Below the pieces are notes generated by a model. The model was not told where the DNA came from. It saw only the letters and a program-made list of their open reading frames with translations, and made no database searches. This document shows positions 54,001 through 63,602 of a stretch of DNA of 64,000 bases, piece after piece. Each line of letters starts with the position of its first letter. Position 1 is the stretch's first letter. A program made the position numbers and the translations under genes. Source of the stretch: Diphasiastrum complanatum (Eukaryota; Streptophyta; Lycopodiopsida; Lycopodiales; Lycopodiaceae). The stretch spans positions 25,134,541-25,198,540 of the forward strand of contig CM055094.1 of the NCBI GenBank assembly GCA_029204225.1. Direction: 5' to 3'.

Positions 54001-57000
54001 GTAGCACTTCCCTTGCGTCCTACGCTAGTACAAAAGTCGGTAAAAAACTTTTTTGGGTACCAAATCGGCTTGAAAATTCGAAAAATCAGGAAAAAAGCGG
54101 GCTGTTTGACGTTGAATTTCTTCCAAACAGCAAAAGCTTTTCACAAACCGTCAATTGGCAGTAGGTCGCCTTCCTACTAGGCCCAATCTGCACCCTTAAC
54201 AGCAGAAACCGGAGGAAAGTCGGAGAAGTTATGCCCAATCCAAAATTCTGACCTGTTTTTTGCTTGAAAACCGACTTTTTGGTGAAACAAAGGCAAATTT
54301 GCTCCAAAACTGGCGTATGATGGCTCTATAGGATCGCTATGGATGCTAAAAACATGCTCCCAAAACCTGATCAGGATCTGAGAAGGTTCCGGAGAGTTAT
54401 GAGCGAAAAACCTTCAGAAAAAATGTGCTGTCCCTCCAAAAATTTCGAAACTTTCTGAAATCTGATCTGAGATTTGTAGTGTGAATCCCTGCTGATCTAC
54501 AACGACTGCCCACTAGAAATGATCTGAGACAGATCTTCCTCAAATCTGAGCACTATAGACCAAGTTATGGTGAAAAAACAAAGCTTTTTCTCACTTTCTC
54601 TTTCTAGAACGGGCTGTTCTCTCTCTAGAACGAGCTAGAAAAGGCTCTGATACCAATTGTGAGCAACCAAAACTCTCTAAGCTGCTCAACTCCTGAAGGC
54701 CGGTGTGTGGAATGATCCTCCCAACCATAGGTACCCCCCCTCTTGAGTCCACTACCTGCTATTCCTGTCAACATACACAAGGTACCCCCCCTTGTGGTTG
54801 ATCAGTTATGCCACTACATGATATAAGCAAAGAATTGTGGTTTGATACATAGAATTACTTGCCACTGCTCGTGCTTGTGACATTTTTCATGTTAGTCTAC
54901 ATTTTTCTCTTTTTCCTAGTGAACTTTGTGATCCTTTGTTTCGTACTGATTTTGAACTTTTTCCATTTTTACATACTGCTATTTTACTAGTTCAGGTCGT
55001 TTTACATTGTCGTCTTGTCCAGTTTTTGGTCCAATGAGACGGTCGTCCAGTCTTTCGATGTTTTTGCCCACTCACTTTATTGTAGGAATAGACTCGTTTT
55101 TTCTAAGCGTTGCCACTGTTTTTGATTTTGATGCTGCACCATTTCTATTCTTGTTGATGCAGTTGTTGTTCCACCTCTGGATATTGCACCTAATTCTTCT
55201 GATCTTATTCCTATTGCTGATTCCATGATGTTGGTGTCCCTGATTTTGATGCTATTGCAGTCATCCCTCCTGCTGATCTTTCGGATATTGATGGTCCCGA
55301 TGCTCCTATTGCTCCTGCTCTTGATTCTTCATTACTTGTTGATGATGATATCTCAGTTGCCCAACGACCTCCATTAACTTACACACTGATCTAGTCTTAT
55401 CATCTACTAGAATTGAGATTAATAATTCTTTTTGCTTCATTTTACTGAAAGCGGATATCCGCGGTTGTAGGGGATTCGGCTTTTGGACTAACACCACTAG
55501 CACGAAATGTATAACCCAGAAAAGAAAACAACAATGCAATGGTACTAAAGTAACTCTAGTAGTTAAAATTTTATAGACATTGAGGGCAATATTTTAGAAG
55601 GGGGGAGTGTTATGGACACACATTATTTCTATTTTTGGCCCTAATTTTTGAATTTCACTTTCTCTCCAAATATGAAGGGAGGTAGGGTTTGTCCACTATA
55701 AATAGCAACTAAGGCTAGTCATTTGTTAGTTCTGATCATTTGAGTCTTGGGTTTCTTTCAAGGGAGTTGTACTATTTTGGAGATCTTAGTTGGAGATCTG
55801 CCTGAGCTATCGTTGATATTCATACAGTTTCTTAGTTGGAGAATGCTATTTGAATGCCTGTTGCTGTTTTTTATGCATCATTGATACTAATACATGTGAA
55901 TCTGTTCATAACAGTAGCTACATGTTGATGGTGTGACTCCTCTCTCCCATTGAGTGATTGATCCATACTACATAGCTTGGGGGCTAGATCCGTACGATCT
56001 AGGTTTGGTTGGGTTGGTCAGGGTCCAAGCAATGTGCATCACTAACAATGTGACCAAACTATGTATAGAGATGCGTCCTCAACTAATCTGCCCATAATAA
56101 TGCAATCATTTGTGCTCCTGTTTGTGATAAAACTTGGACTATGTGGGAAGGTCGTGCCTCCTCTATTGCATTCTGAATATGGCTAAAGGTTCACTCTGCA
56201 GTGTGACATAAACGGGATTGGAGCCATCTACAGCACACGAGAATGTCATGCCCACGCAACATGAAACAAAAATATCAATGATTGAGCGATGTCCAGCAGA
56301 CATAAGTGCCCCATGCCATGTGGGGCTCCAAATCGCTCCTCACAAGACACCTCCTCTGGTAGTGGTGTAAAGTCTTTGAACTCTGTGGCTGATGGGAGGG
56401 CCCCACTGCTGCAATTATCCTCATCATCTTTCTGAATTGGTGATTTGATTTGGTGAAAGGAAGTAATGCCACACTGCAATGTCTTGAAGTCTCCTCTATT
56501 GCAAACCAAAAGTTCTCAGCCATGCAGATCTAACCGCAGCAGCAGTGCTCTCCATGGCTGCATGCTCCTTGCTAGCAACATCTGTGCCTATGTTGATGTC
56601 CTTGTGTTTGCGACTCAGCCGGGCTCTCTCCAATATGTTAGCAGGAAGAACAGCGTTCAACCTCTAATATCATCACCTCCTATCCCACTCAAATGTTCTG
56701 TGGATGTTCCCTCATTTTATCTGCATCTAAATCTCTTGGTACTTGAGGTACTGTAACCATCCTGGATCTCCACGTCATCCTAGACATGATCTCCAATTTG
56801 GCCCATCATGATAACTGCTCTGTCAGCAGATTCTAATATCTTTGGTAGCCTATAATCAGACAAGATTCTGGCAACCCTATTCACTATGCCACTTGTGATC
56901 CAGTAGCATTTGAGAACAAGAAATTTTCTGAAGAAAAGTAACCTATCAAAAACGTGAATTGATTTTAGAATTGCTTCGCGTGTGTTTGAAAGGTTTGAAA

Positions 57001-58243
57001 TCATGTTTGATAACGACTATGTTTTTGTATACTTATCAAAATGTGTTTCCATTGGCTGGTTCGTCATTGGAGTTTCTTAGTTTCACCCATGTTTCTTAGC
57101 TTGTAATATCAGTAAAAGATGTAGAGATACTTTCAATTTCAGTCAGCAACATTTTTGCCTTTTGTTATCAGCTATAACATAGGCTGGACATTATAATTTA
57201 ACCAGTCTTGGAAGCAAAGTACCTCTCGTCTTTGTAATATTTGATAAACTACAAATATCTTTCCTTCTTTGCATCCATGATGTTGCATGGCATATGACAA
57301 GGATATCTTGCTGATGTTCACAAGAGTTGCTTTGTGACTACCAGGAATGACAGCATTGCTTTGCGGATTTGCTGCTGCACTGCTCAGATCTAGCTGTCAT
57401 GCTCCTACGCTAATGCTTGTTAATTTGCTAGCAACTCCTCTGGAGCTTAGGTGAGCAGTTCTCTTTGTACTTTTGAGATTACTGAACTATTAAAACAGAT
57501 CTGCATCGTGATTGAGTGTGTTATCCAAGTTTTTATATGCTTTTGAACAAGGAAAACCTGCAGAAACTCTCCTATGGATCATCTGCCTCTGAATAAAAAA
57601 ATTTCGTTCTCAATATAAGTTTAGGTCAGTTGATTCACAAAAGATGCTACTGGACAGTAGCTTCACTTGATTTAAAGATAAGGCAGGTGCTGATGGCAAC
57701 TAGTCATGTTTTCATCTCGTAGAGTAACTGTTTTGATGCAGTTTGATAGTGCCATTTCTACAATTTGGCGAGTGGATTACAGGCAGCGAACATTTTGTGC
57801 TTTCAATGGACGTACTTGGAAAGGCCCTGACACTACAAGCTCCCCGTGAAGTGATAGTTGGGATTTTACATGCTGTTAGTACCTTTTTTTTCATTCAAAA
57901 AGCTCAAGCTTGCTCATCTGCCTTTTGGTTATAGGTAGCTTTTGGACTTACGTATACCACAACTCTGTCTCGAGCTCCATGTACTGACAGTATTTTAAGA
58001 CCTCTGTTTGTGCTGAAAAGTTCTTCTTTACTCATGCCAGTGCTATTTAATGGTTGCTCACAGGTCCTAGGTTGGGCAGTTGCTTCTCCCTTTATTTTGG
58101 GCACTTTATATGGCTTTTTTATAGTTCTGTTTCAGTTTGTGTGCCGGAAACACCGAGGAGAGCCTGTTCGTCAGTATCTTCCTGCTCATCAACGACAAAA
58201 AAATGGTGATTTGTTCACATTACGTAAGGATGTAGTGGTCTAG
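45029..58243 (+). CDS. DUF2062 family membrane protein, five exons
   Basis: Exons: 45029-45105, 46803-46873, 57345-57450, 57742-57874, 58064-58243. Phases agree and the product is 188 aa, within the usual size of the family. Exon 1 gives '[20 protein letters not shown]'. Exon 2 gives the hallmark '[20 protein letters not shown]' followed by PVYG, which matches the family's Gly/Pro-rich motif (G-x2-P-x2-[IL]-A...G...P-x2-G). Exons 3 and 4 encode hydrophobic helices and '[20 protein letters not shown]'. Exon 5 encodes a last membrane segment ('[20 protein letters not shown]') and a basic tail. Function in plants is not established; bacterial relatives are inner-membrane proteins. Intron 2 is 10,471 bp and contains whole transposons on the opposite strand, yet every exon stays open and every junction is GT-AG, so the gene is probably expressed. 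The exon 2 donor (gttact) is weak. Confidence 0.88.
45106..46802. other. Intron 1 of the DUF2062 gene
   Basis: 1,697 bp bounded by ag|gtacaa and gacag|g. Minus-strand open stretches at 45328-45764 have no recognisable domain. A degenerate PBS-like 'TGATATAAGAGC' (-) lies near 46481-46492. Confidence 0.6.
47441..47585 (-). repeat. 3' LTR of the chromovirus (short)
   Basis: 145 bp, TG...CA in either orientation, about 95 percent identical by eye to 54658-54804. A purine-rich 'ggggcatgggggtggt' (minus strand, about 47645-47660) lies some 60 bp outside. The real 3' LTR may therefore be about 200 bp, with the 5' copy truncated. Confidence 0.75.
47932..48312 (-). pseudogene. Integrase C-terminus and chromodomain
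   Basis: '[14 protein letters not shown]' is the GPY/F-like integrase tail. '[16 protein letters not shown]' is a chromodomain, thought to guide insertion into heterochromatin in this lineage. It is separated from the core by frameshift and stops (48313-48428). Confidence 0.85.
48429..49240 (-). pseudogene. Chromovirus integrase
   Basis: The zinc-binding HHCC block ('[17 protein letters not shown]', 'VQRCTACQ') is read from 49240. After a frameshift near 49010 the core follows: '[16 protein letters not shown]', '[11 protein letters not shown]' (second Asp) and '[13 protein letters not shown]' (Glu). The first catalytic Asp is Gly ('[11 protein letters not shown]', 48953-48951). Confidence 0.9.
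49334..50802 (-). pseudogene. Chromovirus RNase H, split by a solo LTR
   Basis: The first half ('[20 protein letters not shown]', then RPVAF) is read at 50802-50628 and the second half ('[17 protein letters not shown]', '[10 protein letters not shown]', '[10 protein letters not shown]') at 49699-49334. The 918-bp solo LTR and one copy of its target duplication separate them. Removing these makes the two halves contiguous in frame. A TAG stop (near 49617) in place of the usual Trp interrupts the second half. Confidence 0.87.
49705..50622 (-). mobile_element. Solo LTR nested in chromovirus RNase H
   Basis: A 918-bp insert with TGTTG/CAACA ends and a perfect 5-bp target duplication, aaagg, at 49700-49704 and 50623-50627. 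No internal domain, PBS or second LTR is seen, so it is a solo LTR left by LTR-LTR recombination. An AATAAA on the minus strand near 50095 and G+C-rich text fit an LTR, but orientation is uncertain. Its family is not otherwise present in the window. Confidence 0.85.
50845..51852 (-). pseudogene. Chromovirus reverse transcriptase
   Basis: The longest open pol piece (335 codons). Blocks in order: '[19 protein letters not shown]', '[20 protein letters not shown]', motif A '[13 protein letters not shown]', '[15 protein letters not shown]', motif C '[10 protein letters not shown]', '[13 protein letters not shown]'. Both catalytic Asp motifs are intact. A frameshift near 50880 ends the frame before RNase H. 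Confidence 0.92.
52105..52479 (-). pseudogene. Chromovirus aspartic protease
   Basis: '[15 protein letters not shown]' (residues about 80-95 of a 124-aa frame) contains the DTG active site of a retropepsin. It overlaps the gag frame in another phase and lies before RT as expected. A stop follows GKGT. Confidence 0.82.
53326..53397 (-). ncRNA. tRNA-like sequence in the 3' LTR of the TRIM
   Basis: 72 nt on the minus strand that fold as a near-complete cloverleaf: acceptor GGGCAGA/TCTGTCC (7 pairs, one G-U), D stem GCTC/GAGC (4), anticodon stem TCCCA/TGAGG (4 of 5), T stem CTGGG/CCTAG (5, one G-U), T loop TTCGAAT. A box TAGCTCAGTGG and B box GGTTCGAATCC match the Pol III consensus. The anticodon position reads CGG, but position 33 is C rather than T, so a functional tRNA is doubtful. 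It makes up half of the LTR. Confidence 0.8.
53586..53657 (-). ncRNA. tRNA-like sequence in the 5' LTR of the TRIM
   Basis: This is the counterpart of 53326-53397. The acceptor stem still pairs fully (GGGCGGA/TCTGTCC, two G-U), but the T stem is weakened and the B box reads GGTTCGAATTT, so this copy has decayed more. Confidence 0.75.
54644..54655 (-). promoter_or_regulatory. Primer-binding site of the chromovirus
   Basis: TGGTATCAGAGC on the minus strand, complementary to initiator tRNA-Met, two bases inside the 5' LTR. Confidence 0.88.
54658..54804 (-). repeat. 5' LTR of the chromovirus
   Basis: 147 bp matching 47441-47585. Its inner end lies two bases from the PBS, which fixes the orientation. 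The outer end is where similarity to the other copy stops. Confidence 0.78.
54805..55607 (+). pseudogene. Possible copia pol remnant upstream of a 3' LTR
   Basis: The text resembles the low-complexity linker of copia pol (Pro/Asp/Ser-rich frame '[19 protein letters not shown]' near 55170), but no domain is preserved. It ends with a polypurine tract agaaggggggag (55596-55607) that directly precedes the LTR, which is the main support for a plus-strand element end. Confidence 0.4.
55608..55913 (+). repeat. LTR with TATA box in intron 2 of the DUF2062 gene
   Basis: 306 bp with 7-bp inverted ends TGTTATG/CATAACA. It starts directly after a polypurine tract and contains TATAAATAG at 55697-55705. 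It is the 3' LTR of a plus-strand element whose body is mostly gone. Confidence 0.72.
55914..57344. other. Distal part of intron 2 of the DUF2062 gene
   Basis: No coding domain is recognised; short open stretches on both strands (56246-57004) match nothing known. It ends in the acceptor 'gtgactaccag'. Confidence 0.5.
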
Positions 58244-60969
58244 ATTTCTACCCCATTTAGAGCATATTGTAAACTTGAGCAAACTTGACCAATCTCTTTA
58301 ATATATGTCTTTGGTAAAAAGTTTTGAGGCCTTTAGAAAGAAGGTTCTTGAAGGTTGCTCCCACCAGTTAGTTCTGGGGGCTTCTCAGCTGCAGTTTCGA
58401 TTGCTTATAAATTTCTATTCAAGGCAAGATATTGACTTGTTCTTCTTTTACATAAGGCATGCGTGTGCGTGTGCACGCACATGTGCAGGAGGGAGGGAAT
58501 ATGAGGCAAACTATAATGAATGAGTCTGCTACCAATGTTGAGTGATAATATTGCTCTTTAAGTACAAAAATGAACATGAGAAATATCATAATGGTATACG
58601 AATTTTATTGAACTGCAAATCTAGGACCAGAATATGGTGTAACCAACATTGGACTTGTGAGTGGAATTTGAATAATAGCAGAGGGGCAATAATGTTAGTA
58701 GAACTCTAGGAGTGTGGTGCAGCTGGTTGTCCACAAATATTTCGGTTGTACCGCCAAGAGCACCTTGGCATATTTCAAGTCTGCTGTGCGTGATTATTCG
58801 GGTCTTGGGGTGGTAATTTGACTGGCTAGCTACTTGCACTGAAGCAATAAGAGATCGCACAATGTTGAGGAAAAGGTGGATAGTATTTACTTGACAGTTT
58901 AGACTTCAACCTACTTACTGGGGCCAGTCATGTATTCCTTTTTGGCCCCAACTGTCACATTTTTTATTGCAAAATCAGAGCACTGCAGTGTGGCTTTGTC
59001 TGACCTTCTAAAAGCCTTCATAGTACTAACTGGGCTACACCACATTAATAACACTTGTCTTTCTGTCTCGTTTTCTTCTGTACTTCATTTCCCATTAGTT
59101 GCCTATTTTGTAGGTAAAAGTTGATAAGTATTGGGAAAAAGCATATGAAAGTCACATCTAATGGTTTTGGACATGAGCAATGTGTTACCCTGCTAGTGAG
59201 AAAGTGAAAAAACTGATGAAAGATGTAATGAACATTCTTGTAAAGTATTTTTCAGTAAACTTTGGAAGGAGCCATAGAAAAATCATTGAACTGGTTAGCT
59301 CCATGCATGATGATCCATTTCACTCTGGTGTATGACGATCCATATTCTCCTTCAAGGATAACCATGCTAATGAAAGGAGAACCGATTCCAACAACCTATC
59401 TAAAGCATGGCATAGTGTGAATGGAGATTCAAAATGGAGTCGCAGCAATTTGAAACTCCATACTTCATAAGCTATGGACCTTTATCTGCTGATTAAACTC
59501 CATGACCGCCATTATTTGGCAGATCCTACCATACAGCCTACTGTGACACAATCTCTGGTCCTACAGATCCTTACAAAAGGGGCTGCTCAACCATCAGCAG
59601 ATGTGCTAGAGAAGCTTGCATTAGCCACTGAAGACCTGGCATTGGAGAAAGGTCATAGCTATAGCAGCCGCCTCATCTTGATAGTTTCTGAAATGGTGAC
59701 CTTGAGCATTGTCAATTGCAAGGATTATATTTGTTGCAGCTGCATATGGAATCTGGATAAGATCATAAATGTGTGCTCAATAGTGGCATTGACTAAGGTA
59801 ATTTTGGTGAAAGAGTGGCTCGTAATTAACGGTTGGTTAAGATCATATTAAAATGTCAAGACTGTTCTGAGTGCCTTGTCAAGGGGTGCTCGAGGAAAAA
59901 ACAGATGAGGTGCTTGCATGGATCGGAAGGCGGCAATAGAGGCAAATCAAAGTTGCTGCCACATTGCTCTTCATCATAGTGCATGCAAAGAGGCTGAGTT
60001 CTTATAGAATGATCATGCTTCTTTGATCAAATTCTGCAGTGGACGGCGAATTAGTGAGTGCAGCAGCAGATCCAGCAGATAGGAAGGAGCAGAAGAAGCT
60101 CTGGTTGAGGGAGGATAGTCACCCTAACTCGAAGAGGCCAAGAGGTGTTACAAGCTAAAATGCAGCATTTATGCTCTCTTATTTATAAATACAGTTCTCA
60201 CAACATTTGGATACTTGACAACTTCAAGGCAACATGGCAATGAGAAGCACGGTTGTGTTAAGTGTGTGACAGGAAACCTGGGCAATGTCACACCTGACAA
60301 GAGTACCGTTATGACTCATATGGAGCAAGACCTCTAACTTACTCAGGGGAAAAGGCTTGCAGAAGTTCTAAATAATGAACAACCAAAGTCCCTGCTTCCC
60401 TGCTCCAGGGTCAAAGTCCATCTCCATGTCCTAACTTGCAGCTAGAGCAATGGAAAGCAGTTCAAACTACATGTGCTTGGCAATGTTCAGAAATTGCCCT
60501 CTTACTCCTGAGCAGATGAAGCTCAGTACCAGCACCATATGGAGTACACTACAATACTCACATAGTATTGTAGCGTACTTCATGAACAAGGCACCTCTGG
60601 GAAATGGCAAGACAGCTCTATCAACACACAGTGGACCAAGCTCGTTAAGATTCTCGCTCCAGAAGCACTCTGAAGAGGTTTCATTTTGTTCAAGTTTCTT
60701 GGGCCCAAACATGTTGGCAAAGTTCTTTCTTCAGATCCGTTGACATTTTGATGGAATCCTGTTATGGTCACCAAGTTCGCTAAGGGCTTTACTCTAAAGA
60801 AGACATTTTAAAACTTGAGGTTCAGCTGGCTGAAATTTATCTCTTTAAATGTTTACTGTAATCAGACTTAAGGGAGTGTTTTATTTACTTAAGGTCATTT
60901 TCCATTATGTTAGCATTTGTAAGAATGATAATTGCTGAACTTTGTTAGAGGAACTCACTACCTATCTTA
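58244..60969. other. 3' UTR and intergenic sequence
   Basis: The first few hundred bases are presumably the 3' UTR of the DUF2062 gene. Open stretches at 59474-59851 and 60450-60743 (+) have no recognised domain, splice context or start support and are not called. Confidence 0.4.
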
Positions 60970-61169
60970 AGGGTGCCACATGAGAGGGCCAGTTCCTGGT
61001 TGCACAACCAAGAACTGGTGCAGGAAACTGGCCATTGCCCACATGGTGCAAAATTGTGAGCCAATTGCTGGCACTCCAAAAGAAACCAGTTCTTGGCGTT
61101 GCTATCACAACCAGGAAGTGCTTGCACAGCTAGGAACTTGGCTCCAAAAAACCTCATGTGGGCCACCAC

Positions 61170-61170
<1 letters not shown>
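60970..61170. repeat. Imperfect fold-back repeat (about 200 bp)
   Basis: The left end 'gtgccacatgag' and right end 'cctcatgtgggccacc' are inverted relative to each other. Inner phrases pair as well ('ccagttcctgg' with 'aaccaggaagtg', 'ccaagaactgg' with 'accagttcttgg'). The shape suits a MITE-like or hairpin-forming element. A clear target duplication was not seen. Confidence 0.5.

Positions 61171-61215
<45 letters not shown>
61171..61215. repeat. Compound microsatellite (TC)n(CA)n
   Basis: About 13 TC units followed by about 10 CA units, directly after the fold-back repeat. Confidence 0.95.
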
Positions 61216-61849
61216 TTCATGTGAATATCCTCCAGTCACGATGTTTGGAAATGGTGAATGCTAAAACACCTCAATGAATGTTTGTGGATTGTAATGGGAC
61301 ACCTACAAGTGTGGAGCCAATCTGAGATCTGAAATATGAGTGAGAAGGAAGATGATCCTTGTTGATGAGAGGGGGGATATGAAGAGTCTAAGAGAGAATT
61401 GTTTGATTGAGAGAAGAAGAGAGCCTCGAAGTAGCTGGTGAGCAACTGAGAGGAGATTTATTTGTGGATGAAAGCCAATGAAGATTGTAGATTGTGAGAA
61501 GAAGAGAGGAAACCAAGGAAGAAGAATTAAAAACAAAGAAGTGCGTTGAAGGGCTATGTGCAACATGTGTGAAGAGGAACGTATCATTGAGGGCACCTGC
61601 TTGAGGGGGTGTAAAGCCCTGTCCAGGGACGAGGCGCTTTACCCAAGCTCGATATTTTTTTTCACATTTTGTTTTGGATGCCCTGCTCGGACACAAGCGA
61701 CCGAGGCTTTACCACCTAATGAGGCCTTTCCAAGTGGATAAAGTAGGAGGCAATGGGAAGAAGCGCCCACCATAGCCAAGACATAGGACAAGCGTTTGAT
61801 TCAAACTAAAGCAAGATGATTTCACAGAGAGACTTGATTTGCTAACCTT
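61216..61849. other. Spacer with no recognised gene
   Basis: Purine-rich in places ('gagagaagaagag'). Nothing coding could be supported. It adjoins the 3' break of the copia relic. Confidence 0.4.
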
Positions 61850-63602
61850 TTTTTGAAGATGGATCTTCCTTTGTCCTATCATCAAGAGTAATGTTGATAT
61901 AGCAAATGCATCCAAAAGTTTTGAAAAACTTGACACTCGGCCTCCTACCAACAATTACAAGATCTCAAAAGGGGTTTTTTTTTCATCCAATACCACACTC
62001 GGCCATCTATTGCATAGAAAATTAGCACACAACAAAGTTTGATCCCAAAAGGATTTAGGAAGATTTGCACTTAACCTCATGGCTTTGGCTCTTTCACATA
62101 AGGTTCTATTCTTTCTCCCGGCCACTCCATTTTGTTGTGGTGTCCTTGGACTTGTGTACTCCCTCTTGATCCCATTTGCATCACAAAATGCTTTGAACTT
62201 GGTAGAAATGTACTCACCACCATTGTCACTCAAGCATTTGATTTTTGTAGGAAATTGGACCTCCCTTGCAATCTTGAACTTGACAAAGACATCAAACACC
62301 TCATCTTTGCTCTTTAGTAGATACACCCAACAAAATCTACTAAAATCATCAATAAAAGTCACATACATCGTAGCATCTCTATTGCTAATTGTAGTAACAC
62401 CATGAATATCTGAATGCACAAGTTGAAAAGACTTACTTGACCTTGATGTAGATCTCTTGTAAGGTAACCTATGGTGACTTTGATAAAGCACGTTGCTCAC
62501 TTTTGCAATCAATTCATCCTCCTTCTTGATCAAACAAGCATCACCAACAAACTCCACTTTGAATTCCTTGTCAAGCATTTGACTCACACTAAAAAAGTTC
62601 TTAGTGTTAGATGGAATGAACAAAACATCCTTCAAATTGTGCCAAACCCTTTGATTGCATACTCACCATCATTGGTCGTGTAGATCACCTTCTTGTCACA
62701 TTCAAATGCCATCAATGATGAATAATACTCCTCATGAAATGTCATATGTGATGTAGCTCCACTATCAATCCACCATCAAGACTTAGATTGGTTTGCTTCT
62801 CACCTTGATCTCTCTTCTTCTTGAAGCAATCACTAGCAAAATGTCCTTTGACTCCACAATAGAAACATTTTAGTTTGGATTTATCTTTCTTCTTGCTAAC
62901 AAGAGTAGAAGGCTCACTTTGATCTTGCCCTTTTGACCATTTGCTTTTGCCTTTGCCCTTGCACTTGTCTTTTGAAGACATAGCTTCCTCCTCTCCAACT
63001 TGAGATGTAGAAGTAGGACCTTCTCTTGCTTGGATTCTAAACTCTTCAGCCACCAAGACCTCTTCCAAGTCCTCCATAGTTCGAAATGTCTTTTGAATAG
63101 TAAAACTTTGCACCAAATTAGCATGATCATCCAATAAGCCATTAAGAACAATTTGAACAAGATCCACATCCTTAATGCTTTCACTAATGTATGCTAGTTC
63201 ATCACTCAAAGCTTTAACTCTCAAAACAAAAGCATGAGCACCTTAATCCTTATTTTGAAGACTTTAAAAATTTTGACTCCTTAGGGTTAGGACCCTAGAT
63301 GTAGACTTGGACTCATAAACCTTTTTCAAAGTTTTCCAAACTTCACTAGATGTTGTGCACTTACCAACTTCCTTGAGAAGTTCATTAGTCACATTCATCT
63401 TGATCACATGTAGAGCTTTCTTTGCCCTCTTGTCATACCTCAATAGCTCTTGAGGTGCCAAAGGTCTCTCCTCCACACCTACAACAATATCCATCAAATC
63501 ATTCATCTCAAGCAAAGATTCTATCCTCACATTTCAAGTTGAATAGTTTGTTAAGGTAAGCTTATCATTGCCTTCCAACATGAAGCCACTTGAGGTTGCC
63601 AT
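61850..63602 (-). pseudogene. Copia gag-integrase relic at the window end
   Basis: Gag starts with ATG at 63602 (MATSSGFMLEGND) and has a TGA early in place of the usual Trp. The Gag core is at 63530-62742, with an intact zinc knuckle CFYCGVKGHFASDC. The integrase (62635-61955) keeps Asp in 'LVHSDIHG' and 'CLSDNGGEY', but its Glu is Gly ('NGVAGRKNRT', 62119-62117). The GAG-pre-integrase block (HxxxH...CxxC) is missing between 'AKVSNVLYQ' and 'HHRLPYKRS', an internal deletion. The C-terminal block continues in another frame to about 61850, and RT is absent. The 5' LTR would lie to the right, outside the window. Confidence 0.88.

Larger units (their letters stand above)
47441..54804 (-). mobile_element. 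Ty3 chromovirus in intron 2 of the DUF2062 gene
   Basis: Read on the minus strand: 5' LTR (54804-54658), PBS (54655-54644), leader, gag from 53874, protease, RT, RNase H, integrase, chromodomain, 3' LTR (47585-47441). The domain order RT-RNase H-integrase and the C-terminal chromodomain place it in the chromoviruses. It is inactive: stops, frameshifts and a lost integrase Asp. Two later insertions sit inside it, a solo LTR (49705-50622) and a TRIM (53296-53699). Flanks 'ctagg' and 'gttat' do not match, so no target-site duplication of the chromovirus was found and one end may be truncated. Transcription is opposite to the host gene. Confidence 0.9.

Noticed and set aside
46481-54830. Degenerate PBS-like sequences (TGATATAAG...) near 46481 and 54818
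   Set aside because: Too many mismatches to the initiator tRNA-Met site, and no LTR could be tied to them.
59474-60743. Two open frames of about 100-125 codons downstream of the DUF2062 gene
   Set aside because: No domain, codon pattern or splice linkage could be recognised; they may be chance.
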